Below, piece after piece: positions 9,153 through 18,977 of a stretch of 64,000 nucleotides of DNA; positions within the stretch are counted from its first letter, which is position 1; every line of letters begins with the position of its first letter. The stretch spans positions 62,001-126,000 of the forward strand of contig NZ_WIBF01000007.1 in assembly GCF_009496005.1 (NCBI RefSeq), in the 5' to 3' direction. Origin of the DNA: Tritonibacter litoralis. Its GTDB lineage: Bacteria > Pseudomonadota > Alphaproteobacteria > Rhodobacterales > Rhodobacteraceae. The position numbers and the translations under genes were made by a program. Below the pieces are notes generated by a model. That model searched no databases. It was not told the origin of the DNA and was given only the letters and a program-made list of their open reading frames with translations.

Positions 9153-10312
9153 TGCTGGTATGGATCCAGACTGTCGCGCAGACCGTCGCCTAAGAAGTTA
9201 AAGGCAAGCACGACAACCACGATGGGCAGCATTGGGATGGCGGTCCAGGGGTAGATCTCGATACTGGCGAGGTTTTGCGCGTCGTTCAGCATCACACCCC
9301 AGCTGACAGCCGGGGCCCGCAGGCCAAGGCCCAGATAGGACAGCGCCGTCTCCCCCAGGATCATGGCCGGGATCGATAGCGTGGCCGAGGCGATCAGGTG
9401 GCTGAGGAAATTTGGCAAAAGGTGTTTACGGATCACCCGGCCAGAGCTTGCCCCCATCATTTCGGCGGCGCGCACATATTCCTCTTCTCGCAAGGACAGG
9501 AATTTGGCGCGTACGGCTCTGGCCAGTCCGGGCCAATCCAACAGGCCTAGGATGATGGAGATGACAAAGAACACCGCAATGGGTGACCAGTATGATGGCA
9601 CCGCCGCAGAAAGCGCGAGCCACAAGGGGAGTTCGGGCAAGGAGCGCAAGATCTCAATCACGCGGTTAATCACCCAATCAAGGGTGCCGCCAAAGTACCC
9701 CGCCAGCGAGCCAAAGAAGATGCCAAGCACAAAGGATACGGAGATGCCGATCAAACCCACGGTCAGCGACAGTTGAGCGCCATAAAGAATGCGGCTGAAC
9801 ACATCACGTCCCAAACGGTCAGACCCCCACAGGAAGAAGGGCACAACTTCTTCTTCCAAAGTTTCCGGCGGGCAGAACAGATGGGTGTCGGCCGGGATGA
9901 TGCCTGCGATACGGTACGTCTTGCCTTCGCAGAAAAACCGCAGTTTGCGCGGGTTGTCGAGGTCGGGAATGAATTCCCATTGGAAAGTTTCCAGATTGGC
10001 CTCGGAGGTCATCGGATAGATGAAGGGGCCAAGGAATTCACCCTGATGAAAGAAGTGGATGCTTTGCGGAGGTGAATAGAGATGCTCCGCATGGCGTTCG
10101 TTGGGGCCATAAGGCGCAACAAAGCCGATGAACGGCAGCAGCAGGTAGCAAAACAGCAGGAAGGCGCCGGATATCAGCCCCAGACGGTGGGTGCGGAATT
10201 TGCGCCAGACCAAAAGCCAATTGGGCGCATCCAGATCCTTGCGCTCGATTTCTTGCAAAGCGGGGGCGGGATCAAAGGGGGCGTCGCTGACGTAACGGGT
10301 GTCTTTGGTCAT
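9149..10312 (-). CDS. yejE: ABC peptide importer permease, YejE-like
   Basis: This 387-residue inner-membrane permease belongs to the DppC/OppC group. Its long loop after the first membrane segment is characteristic of YejE. The ATPase-contacting EAA loop reads EEEYVRAAEMMGASSGRVI, and a GETALSYLGLGLRAP stretch follows, as in oligopeptide permeases. It is the fourth gene of a run in the order ATPase, binding protein, YejB-like permease and this gene. It overlaps both neighbours by 4 bases. The complex is expected to import oligopeptides or peptide-like compounds; in E. coli YejABEF takes up microcin C. Confidence 0.88.
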   Translation of the reverse strand: MTKDTRYVSDAPFDPAPALQEIERKDLDAPNWLLVWRKFRTHRLGLISGAFLLFCYLLLPFIGFVAPYGPNERHAEHLYSPPQSIHFFHQGEFLGPFIYPMTSEANLETFQWEFIPDLDNPRKLRFFCEGKTYRIAGIIPADTHLFCPPETLEEEVVPFFLWGSDRLGRDVFSRILYGAQLSLTVGLIGISVSFVLGIFFGSLAGYFGGTLDWVINRVIEILRSLPELPLWLALSAAVPSYWSPIAVFFVISIILGLLDWPGLARAVRAKFLSLREEEYVRAAEMMGASSGRVIRKHLLPNFLSHLIASATLSIPAMILGETALSYLGLGLRAPAVSWGVMLNDAQNLASIEIYPWTAIPMLPIVVVVLAFNFLGDGLRDSLDPYQQ

Positions 10313-11337
10313 GCTTTGCGCCCCTCATAGCGGATGCGGGGGTCCAACAGGACCAAAAGAACGTCAGAGATCATTGTGCCGATCAACGTTAACAGCGCCA
10401 CAAACATCAGCACAAAGGCGGACAAGAACATATCTTGCGATTTGAGCGCCTGCAGCAGATCCGGGCCAATGGTTTGCAGGCCCAGAACAACCGACACCAG
10501 AACCGAGCCCGAGACCATCGAGGGCAGCAGGTTGCCGATATCCGCAACAAAGGGGTTAAAGGCCACGCGCAGCGGGTATTTCATCAACATACGACGCGGC
10601 GGCATGCCCTTGGCGATGGCGGTTTCCACATAGGGTTTGCCCAGCTCATCCAGCATGTTGGCCCGAAGACGCTGCATCATGGCCGAGGCTCCCGATGTGC
10701 CGATCACAAAGGTTGGCACGATCAGGTGCAGCAGGATCGATTTCACCTTGTCCCAGGACATGGGCGCGTTTTCATAGATTGGATCCATCAAGCCGCCAAT
10801 CGGCAGGTTCAGGTGCTTGTGGCCATAATAAAACAGCACCAGCGCCAGCAGGAAGTTTGGTGTCGCAAGACCAAGATAGCCCACAAAGGCAGAGGTATAA
10901 TCCACCCAGGTGCGCGCCCGCGCTGCGGCCAGAACGCCCAAGGGAAGGGCGACAAGGTAGACGAACAAAACGGCGGCCAGATTGACCATCACCGTCATCC
11001 ACAGGCTGTCACCCACGATATCCGCCACCGGGGCGTCAAATTCAAAAGACCAGCCAAAGTTGCCCTGGATCAGCCCGGAAAACCCATGGGGTCCAGGCAT
11101 AAACCCTGCCCAGATCAGATATTGCTGCCATAGGGGCCGGTCCAGAGCGTATTCCTTGCGCAGGAACTCAGCTTTGGCCACGCCGGCGGATTGGCCTGAG
11201 GCTTGCAGTTCAGCAATCTGGTTTGACAGATAATCGCCGGGAGGCAGGTTGATGATGATAAATATCAGGATCGACACCACCCACAGCGTCAACAGCATGG
11301 TGGCAAATCGATAGAGTGCATAGCGCAGGATCTGCAT
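10309..11337 (-). CDS. yejB: ABC peptide importer permease, YejB-like
   Basis: This 342-residue permease of the DppB/OppB group has an N-terminal membrane helix (RFATMLLTLWVVSILIFIII) and about five further hydrophobic segments. An EAA loop, YVETAIAKGMPPRRMLMKY, lies in the C-terminal half. Its start codon shares one base with the stop of the binding-protein gene (TGATG), and its end overlaps the YejE-like gene by 4 bases. It forms the membrane pore with the YejE-like protein. Confidence 0.9.
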   Translation of the reverse strand: MQILRYALYRFATMLLTLWVVSILIFIIINLPPGDYLSNQIAELQASGQSAGVAKAEFLRKEYALDRPLWQQYLIWAGFMPGPHGFSGLIQGNFGWSFEFDAPVADIVGDSLWMTVMVNLAAVLFVYLVALPLGVLAAARARTWVDYTSAFVGYLGLATPNFLLALVLFYYGHKHLNLPIGGLMDPIYENAPMSWDKVKSILLHLIVPTFVIGTSGASAMMQRLRANMLDELGKPYVETAIAKGMPPRRMLMKYPLRVAFNPFVADIGNLLPSMVSGSVLVSVVLGLQTIGPDLLQALKSQDMFLSAFVLMFVALLTLIGTMISDVLLVLLDPRIRYEGRKA

Positions 11338-13262
11338 CAGCCTTGGCCACCTTCAAAATAAAACTCATCCATTCGGTGAATGCCAAAATGTGCACCGGGG
11401 TCCCAGGCCCAGATCCCTTTTTCGGGCACGTTGCGCAGCTTGCGATTGATCACCACCGGCTGTGGCGCGCCTGCAACCAGGCCGATGCCGTAAACTTGTT
11501 CCGCGTGAATCATCAGCATGTCATGCCAGATCCGGCTGCGCTCTTCGTCGGTTGTGGCAATGTTCCAGGCATGCATTAAATGCATCAACTCTTCGGCTGC
11601 AGGGTCATCCGGTGCTTCGCCCACCTGGCCGCTGGTCTGATAGAATTGCCCCCATTTGGGCCAGGCCAGAAACGTCTGATCCGTGGGCGCAAGGTAGGAG
11701 GGCGAGGTATAAGGCCCCGGCAACCCATTGTCCCAACCATACCAGACCGAGGCCATCGTGGTGCCTGAAAACACCCGATTGCGCAGGATGTCCCGATCCA
11801 GCGGACGCAGGATCAGTTTGATACCAACATCTTTCCAATCATCGGTGATGATCTGCAGCGCGTTTTCAACCTCTTGCCGCTCACCCGCTGTTTCCACCAC
11901 CAGCTGCATCTGGCGGCCATCGGGCAAATAACGGATGCCATAGGCGTCCCTCTCCGTCAGCCCTGCTTCGTCCAGCAGCTGGTTGGCCAATTCAGGATCA
12001 TAGGCGGACCAGGCGGTGCGCATCTTTTCCTCGTAAAACGGGCTTTTCTCCAGAACGGCCATGGCACCGGGGTGGCCCAGTTTGAAATAGAGCGCTTTGT
12101 TGATGGCGCGCCGATTGATCGCCAGGGAGAGGGCGCGACGGACGCGTACGTCCCGCAGCGTTTTACGCCACACCGGGTCGTTGACGTTTAAATTGGGGTA
12201 GATCGCAATCTGTGAAGCCGCACCACTTTGCCAAAGCACGGACCGATAGTTGCCGCCTTCGTTCTCGCCTTTGCGCAGGATTGGGATGTCTCGAAAGCCC
12301 AGCCCACGGGCCTGCAGATCCGCTTCGCCTGCATTGGATTTGGCCGCAATCAACCCGCCCGACACGATCTCCATCTCAACCGTATCAATATAGGGCAGCT
12401 GGATGCCGCGGCTGTCGACCCGGTGGTAATAGGGGTTCTTAACAAACTGATGGCGGATCTTCTTGCCCGAGGATGCGTTCATCCAAGGCTGCAGAGTTGG
12501 CAGCTCGTGATTGTCGAACTTGTACATATTGTCGAGCTTGTTGTGCAGCGCGGCCCAGGACTTCACCCGGAAATAGTCCACCTCTTCCTGCAAATCTTCT
12601 GGTGACGTGAAATCAGCGTGGAAGTTTTTGAGGTATTCTGAAGGTCGGTAAATGAACGGCGGCCGTGCCTGGGCGAGGCTTTGCATGAAATTGGGATTTG
12701 GCGTCGACCACGCGTAGATCACTGTGGTGTCATCCGGAAAGCTGACTTTGGGCAGCTCGCCATCGACACGCAGGAAATCGGGTGGGCCCGCGGGGCTGAG
12801 CAGCGGGTTGTTGGCCACATCCTCCCACCAGTACCGGAAATCCTCGGCGGTAAAAGGCGCGCCATTTGACCATTTGTGACCGGGACGCAAGCGCAGGGTG
12901 AACGTGCGGTTGTCTTCCGTTTCGCAAGCCAGCAGAAGATCTGGTTTCAGGTTGTAGTCCTGATCGTATCCGACCAAACGTGCATAGCCATAAACAACCA
13001 TCTGCCGGATGTCTTTGGAACGGCTGACCATGGTGTTCAGCGTACCACCCTGCACCCCAAAACTGCGCCCCTTGGCCGCAAGATCCACAACCAATGGCAC
13101 CTCTGGCAAGCGCTCGTCCACCGGCGGCAGGTGATTGGCCTTTACCTCTGATTGCCAAAAGGAGCTTTCCTGGAAAACAGGTCGCTCGTCAGCTGTGGAT
13201 AACTGCGTGGACAAAGAAAGTGCAACTGTTGAAAGGCACAGGAAACGCAAGAGTTTAGACAT
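11337..13262 (-). CDS. yejA: Periplasmic peptide-binding protein, YejA-like (SBP family 5)
   Basis: This 641-residue binding protein has a clear Sec signal peptide (MSKLLRFLCLSTVALSLS, cleavage near residue 24, STA-DE). Family 5 features follow, including LRPGHKWSNGAPFTAEDFRYWWEDV, split over two lobes, and RRALSLAINRRAINKALY. The length above 600 residues fits the YejA subgroup better than DppA or OppA. It should capture peptides in the periplasm for the adjoining permeases. The start overlaps the ATPase gene stop by 8 bases. Confidence 0.88.
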   Translation of the reverse strand: MSKLLRFLCLSTVALSLSTQLSTADERPVFQESSFWQSEVKANHLPPVDERLPEVPLVVDLAAKGRSFGVQGGTLNTMVSRSKDIRQMVVYGYARLVGYDQDYNLKPDLLLACETEDNRTFTLRLRPGHKWSNGAPFTAEDFRYWWEDVANNPLLSPAGPPDFLRVDGELPKVSFPDDTTVIYAWSTPNPNFMQSLAQARPPFIYRPSEYLKNFHADFTSPEDLQEEVDYFRVKSWAALHNKLDNMYKFDNHELPTLQPWMNASSGKKIRHQFVKNPYYHRVDSRGIQLPYIDTVEMEIVSGGLIAAKSNAGEADLQARGLGFRDIPILRKGENEGGNYRSVLWQSGAASQIAIYPNLNVNDPVWRKTLRDVRVRRALSLAINRRAINKALYFKLGHPGAMAVLEKSPFYEEKMRTAWSAYDPELANQLLDEAGLTERDAYGIRYLPDGRQMQLVVETAGERQEVENALQIITDDWKDVGIKLILRPLDRDILRNRVFSGTTMASVWYGWDNGLPGPYTSPSYLAPTDQTFLAWPKWGQFYQTSGQVGEAPDDPAAEELMHLMHAWNIATTDEERSRIWHDMLMIHAEQVYGIGLVAGAPQPVVINRKLRNVPEKGIWAWDPGAHFGIHRMDEFYFEGGQG

Positions 13263-15027
13263 GACACCTCACCTTATGTCCTGGCTTCAGTTGTATCAAA
13301 GGTGGCGCGTCATTTGCCGCAAATCGAAAGGCTTCGGGCCAGGATCCTGGCTCACCTGCGCCTTGGGCAACCAGTTTGAGGTTGATCGGGCGGCCGATCT
13401 CGGGCTCGGGCTGGGCGGCAATCAGCGCTTTTGTGTACGGATGTTGAGGATTGTAAAAAAGTTCGGCTGGTGTGGCCTGTTCAACCACCAGTCCACGTCG
13501 CATTACTGCAACCTCATCTGCGATGCGGGCCACCACTGCAAGGTCGTGGCTGATGAATAAATAGGACAGTTTCTTGTGTTCGCGGATCTCTTCCAGCAAC
13601 AACAGGATCTGTTCCTGGACGGAAACATCCAGGGCCGAGGTCGGCTCATCACAGACCACAAGTTTCGGGTCCAGCATCAGGGCCCGCGCGATGGAAAGGC
13701 GTTGGCGTTGACCGCCAGAAAACGCATGGGGATAACGTAGCATCATGTCAGGGCCCAGACCGACCAAACGCAAGAGGTCTGCCGCCTTTTCCCGCCGGGA
13801 ACTGCGGTCGCCAATCTCGTGGATTTCCAAGGGTTCGGTCAGCGCGTCTTGAATCCGCATGCGCGGGCTGAGCGAAGAGTAGGGGTCTTGAAACACCATC
13901 TGTGCTTCGCGCTGAAACTTGAGCCGCGTTGCGTGGTCCATCGCGTGCACCGGCAGCGCATCTGCGCCGGCTGCGCTGCGAAATAGGACCTGCCCGCCCG
14001 GATCCGGCAATTCCGCCCCAAGCGCAATCCGCGCCGCCGTTGTCTTGCCCGATCCGCTTTCACCAACGATGGCCAATGTCTTTCCCCGCTCCAACGCCAG
14101 ATCGACACCACGGCAGGCATGGACCATCTGCGGAGCGGACCATCCTCGCCCGGAGCGCAGCTTATAGGTTTTGGCCACGCTTTTCAGCTCAAGGATCACG
14201 TCTTCCTTTGGTTGTGTGGTCACCGGTGTCGGCGCCTCGGGGATGCGGGGGGCTGCGTTGATCAGTGCCCGTGTATAGGGATGGGCTGGCGCATCTAGGA
14301 TCGGTGCGGCATCGCCGGCTTCCATGACGGAACCCTTGTGCATCACAACAACTTTTTCCGCCATATTGGCCACGACACCCAGATCATGTGTGACCAGGAT
14401 CATGGCCATTCCGGTCTGTTGCTGCAGATCCTTCATCAGTCCCAAAACCTGGGCTTGGGTTGTAACATCCAGCGCGGTTGTTGGCTCATCCGCGATCATC
14501 AGCTTGGGACGCGCCACCATGGCCATGGCGATCATGGCGCGTTGGCGCATGCCGCCCGACAGTTCAAACGGATAAGAGCGATAGGTGCGTTCCGGATCTG
14601 GAAAGCCAACCTGCTCAAAGACATCCAGAACCTTTTGCCGCGCCTTGGCACCCATCGGCCCACCATGCAGATGCAGGACTTCGACAACTTGGTTGCCGAT
14701 CCGATGCAGCGGTGACAAGGACCGCATGGGCTCTTGGAAGATCATCGAGACGTGATTGCCGCGAATGTCCCGCAGGGAACGCTTGTCCAACCGAAGCAGA
14801 TCCACCGGTCCTTGATCCAGGCGAAGATTTATCTGGCCTGATGTGATCTTTGCGGTCCGTGGCAGAATGCCCAAGGCGGCGCGGCAGGTCAGCGTTTTTC
14901 CTGAACCGCTTTCCCCAACCAACGCAAGCGTTTCGCCGGCTTGAAGAGCAAAGCTGACATCATTCACCACTGGGGTGCTCCCAGCAAAGGAAATGCTGAG
15001 ATTATTCACCGCAAAAAGAGCGCTCAT
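13255..15027 (-). CDS. yejF: Dual-domain ABC peptide importer ATPase, YejF-like
   Basis: This 590-residue protein fuses two ABC ATPase domains. The first has Walker A GESGSGKT near residue 37 and signature LSGGMRQR. The second has GESGSGKTT near residue 320 and signature FSGGQRQRLSIARAL. Both have intact Walker B stretches (KLMIADEPTTALD, KLVVCDEPTSALD), so both should hydrolyse ATP. It is the first gene of the importer operon, preceded by GGAGAG 11 bases before the ATG. The order ATPase, binding protein, permease, permease differs from the E. coli order yejA-B-E-F. Confidence 0.9.
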   Translation of the reverse strand: MSALFAVNNLSISFAGSTPVVNDVSFALQAGETLALVGESGSGKTLTCRAALGILPRTAKITSGQINLRLDQGPVDLLRLDKRSLRDIRGNHVSMIFQEPMRSLSPLHRIGNQVVEVLHLHGGPMGAKARQKVLDVFEQVGFPDPERTYRSYPFELSGGMRQRAMIAMAMVARPKLMIADEPTTALDVTTQAQVLGLMKDLQQQTGMAMILVTHDLGVVANMAEKVVVMHKGSVMEAGDAAPILDAPAHPYTRALINAAPRIPEAPTPVTTQPKEDVILELKSVAKTYKLRSGRGWSAPQMVHACRGVDLALERGKTLAIVGESGSGKTTAARIALGAELPDPGGQVLFRSAAGADALPVHAMDHATRLKFQREAQMVFQDPYSSLSPRMRIQDALTEPLEIHEIGDRSSRREKAADLLRLVGLGPDMMLRYPHAFSGGQRQRLSIARALMLDPKLVVCDEPTSALDVSVQEQILLLLEEIREHKKLSYLFISHDLAVVARIADEVAVMRRGLVVEQATPAELFYNPQHPYTKALIAAQPEPEIGRPINLKLVAQGAGEPGSWPEAFRFAANDAPPLIQLKPGHKVRCHV

Positions 15028-15386
15028 CTGGTGAAAGTCTCTCCGTGCGGGGTCACAAGATGCGATAAATAGTGCTGGCCCTTAATCTGCATGGTCTTCC
15101 CAGAGTGATGTTCGCTTGTCAGCATCGCGCGAATGTCCTTTCGCCGTCAAATGATTTACACATGCCAATTTGCGGTTCCATAACAGGGATACCCTGCTAT
15201 GAGCCTACGCGATGTTAAGCGATAACAATACTGTTTAGGATTAAAATTTCATCTGTTGAAAGCTCAAAGCTAACCAACGGCAAAAAAGGCACATCCACTG
15301 TCGAGAGCGCCATTTCATGCCGGGGCAATTCAAATGTTCACAAGAACAGTCGCAAAAACGTGTTTAAGCCTTGGGTCGAAAAAGCG
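15028..15386. other. Intergenic region upstream of the Yej-like operon
   Basis: No coding sequence is convincing in these 359 bases, which should carry the promoter of the minus-strand transporter operon. One perfect short palindrome, CAGGG-ATA-CCCTG, lies at about 15186-15198. The stretch from 15220 to 15290 is AT-rich. I cannot assign a regulator. Confidence 0.4.
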
Positions 15387-15779
15387 TCAAACGAGCACAA
15401 ATGCGCACCAAGCCCAGCCCATCGCCAGATAGGTCGCCTGATGAAGCGCCTGATCCGTTCCCATCGCCCACCAGTAATGCGCCTGATTTGGTTTCAGTGA
15501 TTTGCATTCGTTGTATCTGGCTTTGGCAAAATCGATGTGGAAATGTGCAATCCACTCCAAAACGCAGATCATAATCGCAAATAAAACAGGTGAAGAGAGC
15601 AGCAAAAAAACCGCGGCGGTGCCGATAAGGTGAACTGTGGCATGTTGGGCCCGCCCCAAATGAAGGTAAATACTGCGTCCTGACAGCATACGGGGGGTCT
15701 GAAGGAAAAAGTCTGCGAACATATGCTTGACCTGCAACAACAGCAGTAAGGCCAGCAAAGATACGATATGCTCGGACAA
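15387..15779 (-). CDS. DUF3307 membrane protein
   Basis: This 130-residue protein has about three to four hydrophobic segments. The N-terminal pattern, a leucine-rich helix then KHMFADFFLQ, is typical of DUF3307. A further conserved-looking stretch is WIAHFHIDFAKARYN, followed by HYWWAMGTDQALHQATYLAM. Family members are small inner-membrane proteins of unknown function. The start is a TTG at 15779 with AAGGA about 8 bases upstream; the first in-frame ATG is too far inside. It lies between the Yej-like operon and the divergent ABC-like gene. Confidence 0.75.
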   Translation of the reverse strand: MSEHIVSLLALLLLLQVKHMFADFFLQTPRMLSGRSIYLHLGRAQHATVHLIGTAAVFLLLSSPVLFAIMICVLEWIAHFHIDFAKARYNECKSLKPNQAHYWWAMGTDQALHQATYLAMGWAWCAFVLV

Positions 15780-15924
15780 CGGTTTTTCCTTCTTAAGATC
15801 TTAATTGATTTGAACCTTACGGTTTTTCCGCCCATTGGCAAATACTGCGATTTGAGTCAAAGCACAGAACTCTCAAAACTTTCGGTACTTCGTTGGGCTT
15901 GGCGAGAGGCCTCTGGAAGGCTAA

Positions 15925-18900
15925 ATGTACAAAGCCGAGGCCAAAATCCGGAGCAGGGTCATCGAACGTTCTCTATTTAAGTTTATTTGGAAGTACTCCA
16001 AGCGCGATCAACTTGTGCTGCTTGTGGTTACCTCCTGTTTGTTTCCACTTCTTTACCTGACGCTGGAACTTCCAAAACGGATCATCAACGACGCAATCGG
16101 TGCGCAGACCTCCACCATTGCGGTTATGGGGTATGAGCTGGAGCAGCTGCATTTCCTGTGGCTGCTGTGCGGGGCTTTTTTGGTGTCGGTCCTGTGCCAT
16201 GGTCTGCTCAAGATGCGGATCAACACAATGAAAGGCATCCTGGCCGAGCGTATGTTGCGTCGGCTCAGGTTCCAATTGATCGAACGTGTCATGCGGTTTC
16301 CTCAGCCGTATTTTGAGCGCGTGAGCCAAGGCGAACTGGTCTCTATGGTCACCTCTGAAAGCGAGCCCATGGGGGGCTTGATGGGAGATGCAATCAGCCA
16401 GCCAGTGCTTCAGGCCGGGCAGATGCTGACGATTCTGTTCTTTTTGTTCTCCCAAAACCTTTGGTTCGGGCTGGCTGCGGTTGCCTTGATCCCCTTGCAG
16501 GGCTGGTTAATTCCAATGCTCCAGCGACGGATCAATTTGTTGAACAAAAAGCGCATACATCAGGTGCGCGCCCTGGCTTCTGAGATCGGTGAAAGTGCGG
16601 CAGGAGCCTCTACTTTGCGGGTGAACGGCGGCTGGCGATATCGACTTGCGGTGATCACCGAGCGGCTGGGGCGGCTCTATGACATCCGCTTTGAAATCTA
16701 CAAGAAGAAGTTTTTTATGAAGTTTCTCAATAACTTCATAACGCAGCTGACCCCGTTTTTCTTTTACGCGGTGGGCGGCTTTCTTGTTCTTCAGGGCAAA
16801 GTCTCATTGGGTGCTTTGGTTGCGGCCTTGGCCGCCTACAAAGACCTGGCCTCTCCCTGGAAGGAGCTTTTGGCCTATTACAATCAAACCCAAGACATGT
16901 CTTTGCGCTGGGACGTGATCCTTGAGCGATTTGCACCCGCCGGAATGGTAGATGCCGAACTGATGCAGGGTGATCCCCAGGACATTCCCCGTTTGAATGG
17001 GGATGTGGTGCTGCACGGGGTGAATGTGCGCGATGGCGATGGCAATCTCGTCCTGGAGGATTTGAATGCCACGCTGCCCAAAGGGAATGTCGTCGGGATA
17101 GCGGCGCCTTCTGAGGAAGATCGCCGTGCTTTGGCCCAGTTGCTGACCCGTGAGGTGCTGCCATCTGCGGGACATGTTGCGATCGCGGGTCACGACCTGC
17201 GCCAGATGCACCAGGCCGTGCTGGCAACACGTGTGGGCCATGCGACCTCACGTCCCGTGTTGTTCCAGGGGTCGTTCGGCGACAACGTCTTGATGCCAAT
17301 GCGACCGCGTCCTCAAAGCGTCGCGCGGGATCAGAGGCGCAATGCTGATGCGATCAAGGCCGGCAACAGCGCAGATCCGTTGGATGCTCATTGGCTGGAT
17401 CCCAGTGTTGCTCGGCTGGAGAATGAGGGCGACCTGCGCCGTTGGTGGTTGAGGTTGGTCGAAGGTATCGGCTCGCAAACGGCTCTGTTTCGCCGGGGAT
17501 TGGATCAGAAGTTTCAGGGTGAGATCCATCCAATGTTGGCGCAAAAGCTTGTTAATCTGCGCCCCCAGATCCAAGCGGCCATTCGTGAGGCAGAGCTGGA
17601 TGCGCACGCCCAGTTCTTTGCACCCAAGGCTTATAACGCAGCGATGCCTGTGGCGGAAAACCTGCTTTATGCGACGACCTTTGATCCGCTGACCGATGCG
17701 CAGCTGACACAGCAAAGAGAGTTTTTACAACATTTATCGAGACTTGGACTGGTACAGGACTTAGTTGCCCTGACCCAGGACGTGGTTGACATGTTGCGTC
17801 AGACTTTTGGCATGGATGGCGTGGATCACCCGCTGTTTCGGAAATTGGGCATTGGCGCCGGGGCCTATGAGACAGCGCTGTCCCTGACCGAAAAAACCCG
17901 CAAAAACGGTGCAGAGGCGCTGGATCTGATGGAACTGGCGCAGTTGTTGATTGTGCCCTTCAGGATTTCAGCAGAAAAAATCGGACCTGCGTTCACGGAT
18001 GAGATGAAGGGCCGCATTCTGGAGTTTCGCCATGCCCATGGTCCGGAGATGCGTGAAGCCTTGAAAGATACGTTTGCGCCCATTTCGGATGATGCGTTTA
18101 CACCCGGTCTGACGGTGCTTGAGAACGCGATGTTCGGCAAGATTTCAGATGGGGCAGGGGCCAAGGGGGAAGAGCTTCGTAAGTTGGTGTCGCAGATTCT
18201 GATCGCCAATGGGCTGCGGGACCTGGTGGTTGAGCTGATCTTCGATCTGCCCATTGCGGTTGGCGGCCAGGGGCTGCCCGCAAGTTTTGCCGAACCATTG
18301 GCGTTTTCCCGAGCGACCGTGAAACGGCCTGATGTGCTGATCCTGGATGATGCGATGGCAAGCTATGACATCGAAACCCGCATCGCCGTGCACAAGAACC
18401 TGCGGAAGCTTCTGCCTGAGACCACGCTGATTTATTTGAGTGCTGAGTTTTCGAAACCTGAAGTCTTTGACACCTATTATGAGCTGCGTCAGGGGCGTCT
18501 GGTGACAGATGAGGTGCGGGCTGATGCTGTCGAAGATGGTGCCGCAAGTGCCGATTTGGCGCGAAAACTCAGAGCTTTGGAGCAAACGGAACTGTTTTCA
18601 GGTCTCAATCGTCGCCAATTGCGCCTATTGGCCTTTGGAGCACGTTGGTTTGACGCCAAGGCGGGGCAGACGGTTTTCCGAAAGGATGATGTGGCGTCGG
18701 ATGGTGCCTATATGATCCTGGATGGAGAGGCCGATTTCTATCTGCCGCAACCTGGTCAAGAGGACCGCTATATCGTAACCTTTGGTCCTGGGCGTCTTGT
18801 GGGAGAGCTTGGTTTGATCCGTCGAGAGGCGCGCGCATTGACGATGGTGGCCAAAACGGATCTGACCTGCCTTAGGATCGGCGAAGAAGAATTCCTCGCC

Positions 18901-18969
18901 GTTGTTGAAAACGATGCTTCAACAGCCTTCAAGCTGTTGCAGGTGGTCGCCGGATATGTGTCGAACTAA
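15925..18969 (+). CDS. ABC-exporter-like protein with degenerate ATPase and cyclic-nucleotide-binding domain
   Basis: This 1014-residue protein has a type-1 exporter membrane domain (residues about 25-330), an ABC-like domain and a C-terminal cNMP-binding fold (about 890-1010; FGPGRLVGELGLIRREARAL is the phosphate-binding cassette region). The ATPase is degenerate. The P-loop position (about 389-397) reads GIAAPSEEDRRAL with no GxxGxGK(S/T). About 380 residues of extra sequence separate it from a weak signature, VGGQGLPAS (about 779). Walker B survives as VLILDDAMASYD, but the H-loop histidine is absent (LIYLSAEF). It may be regulatory or pair with another ATPase. It is transcribed alone and converges on the ArsR gene. 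Confidence 0.8.
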   Translation: MYKAEAKIRSRVIERSLFKFIWKYSKRDQLVLLVVTSCLFPLLYLTLELPKRIINDAIGAQTSTIAVMGYELEQLHFLWLLCGAFLVSVLCHGLLKMRINTMKGILAERMLRRLRFQLIERVMRFPQPYFERVSQGELVSMVTSESEPMGGLMGDAISQPVLQAGQMLTILFFLFSQNLWFGLAAVALIPLQGWLIPMLQRRINLLNKKRIHQVRALASEIGESAAGASTLRVNGGWRYRLAVITERLGRLYDIRFEIYKKKFFMKFLNNFITQLTPFFFYAVGGFLVLQGKVSLGALVAALAAYKDLASPWKELLAYYNQTQDMSLRWDVILERFAPAGMVDAELMQGDPQDIPRLNGDVVLHGVNVRDGDGNLVLEDLNATLPKGNVVGIAAPSEEDRRALAQLLTREVLPSAGHVAIAGHDLRQMHQAVLATRVGHATSRPVLFQGSFGDNVLMPMRPRPQSVARDQRRNADAIKAGNSADPLDAHWLDPSVARLENEGDLRRWWLRLVEGIGSQTALFRRGLDQKFQGEIHPMLAQKLVNLRPQIQAAIREAELDAHAQFFAPKAYNAAMPVAENLLYATTFDPLTDAQLTQQREFLQHLSRLGLVQDLVALTQDVVDMLRQTFGMDGVDHPLFRKLGIGAGAYETALSLTEKTRKNGAEALDLMELAQLLIVPFRISAEKIGPAFTDEMKGRILEFRHAHGPEMREALKDTFAPISDDAFTPGLTVLENAMFGKISDGAGAKGEELRKLVSQILIANGLRDLVVELIFDLPIAVGGQGLPASFAEPLAFSRATVKRPDVLILDDAMASYDIETRIAVHKNLRKLLPETTLIYLSAEFSKPEVFDTYYELRQGRLVTDEVRADAVEDGAASADLARKLRALEQTELFSGLNRRQLRLLAFGARWFDAKAGQTVFRKDDVASDGAYMILDGEADFYLPQPGQEDRYIVTFGPGRLVGELGLIRREARALTMVAKTDLTCLRIGEEEFLAVVENDASTAFKLLQVVAGYVSN

Positions 18970-18977
18970 ATTTGTTT

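Noticed and set aside
15925-18969. Calling the 1014-residue protein a functional ABC exporter ATPase
   Set aside because: Walker A and H-loop residues are absent, so only the fold is supported.
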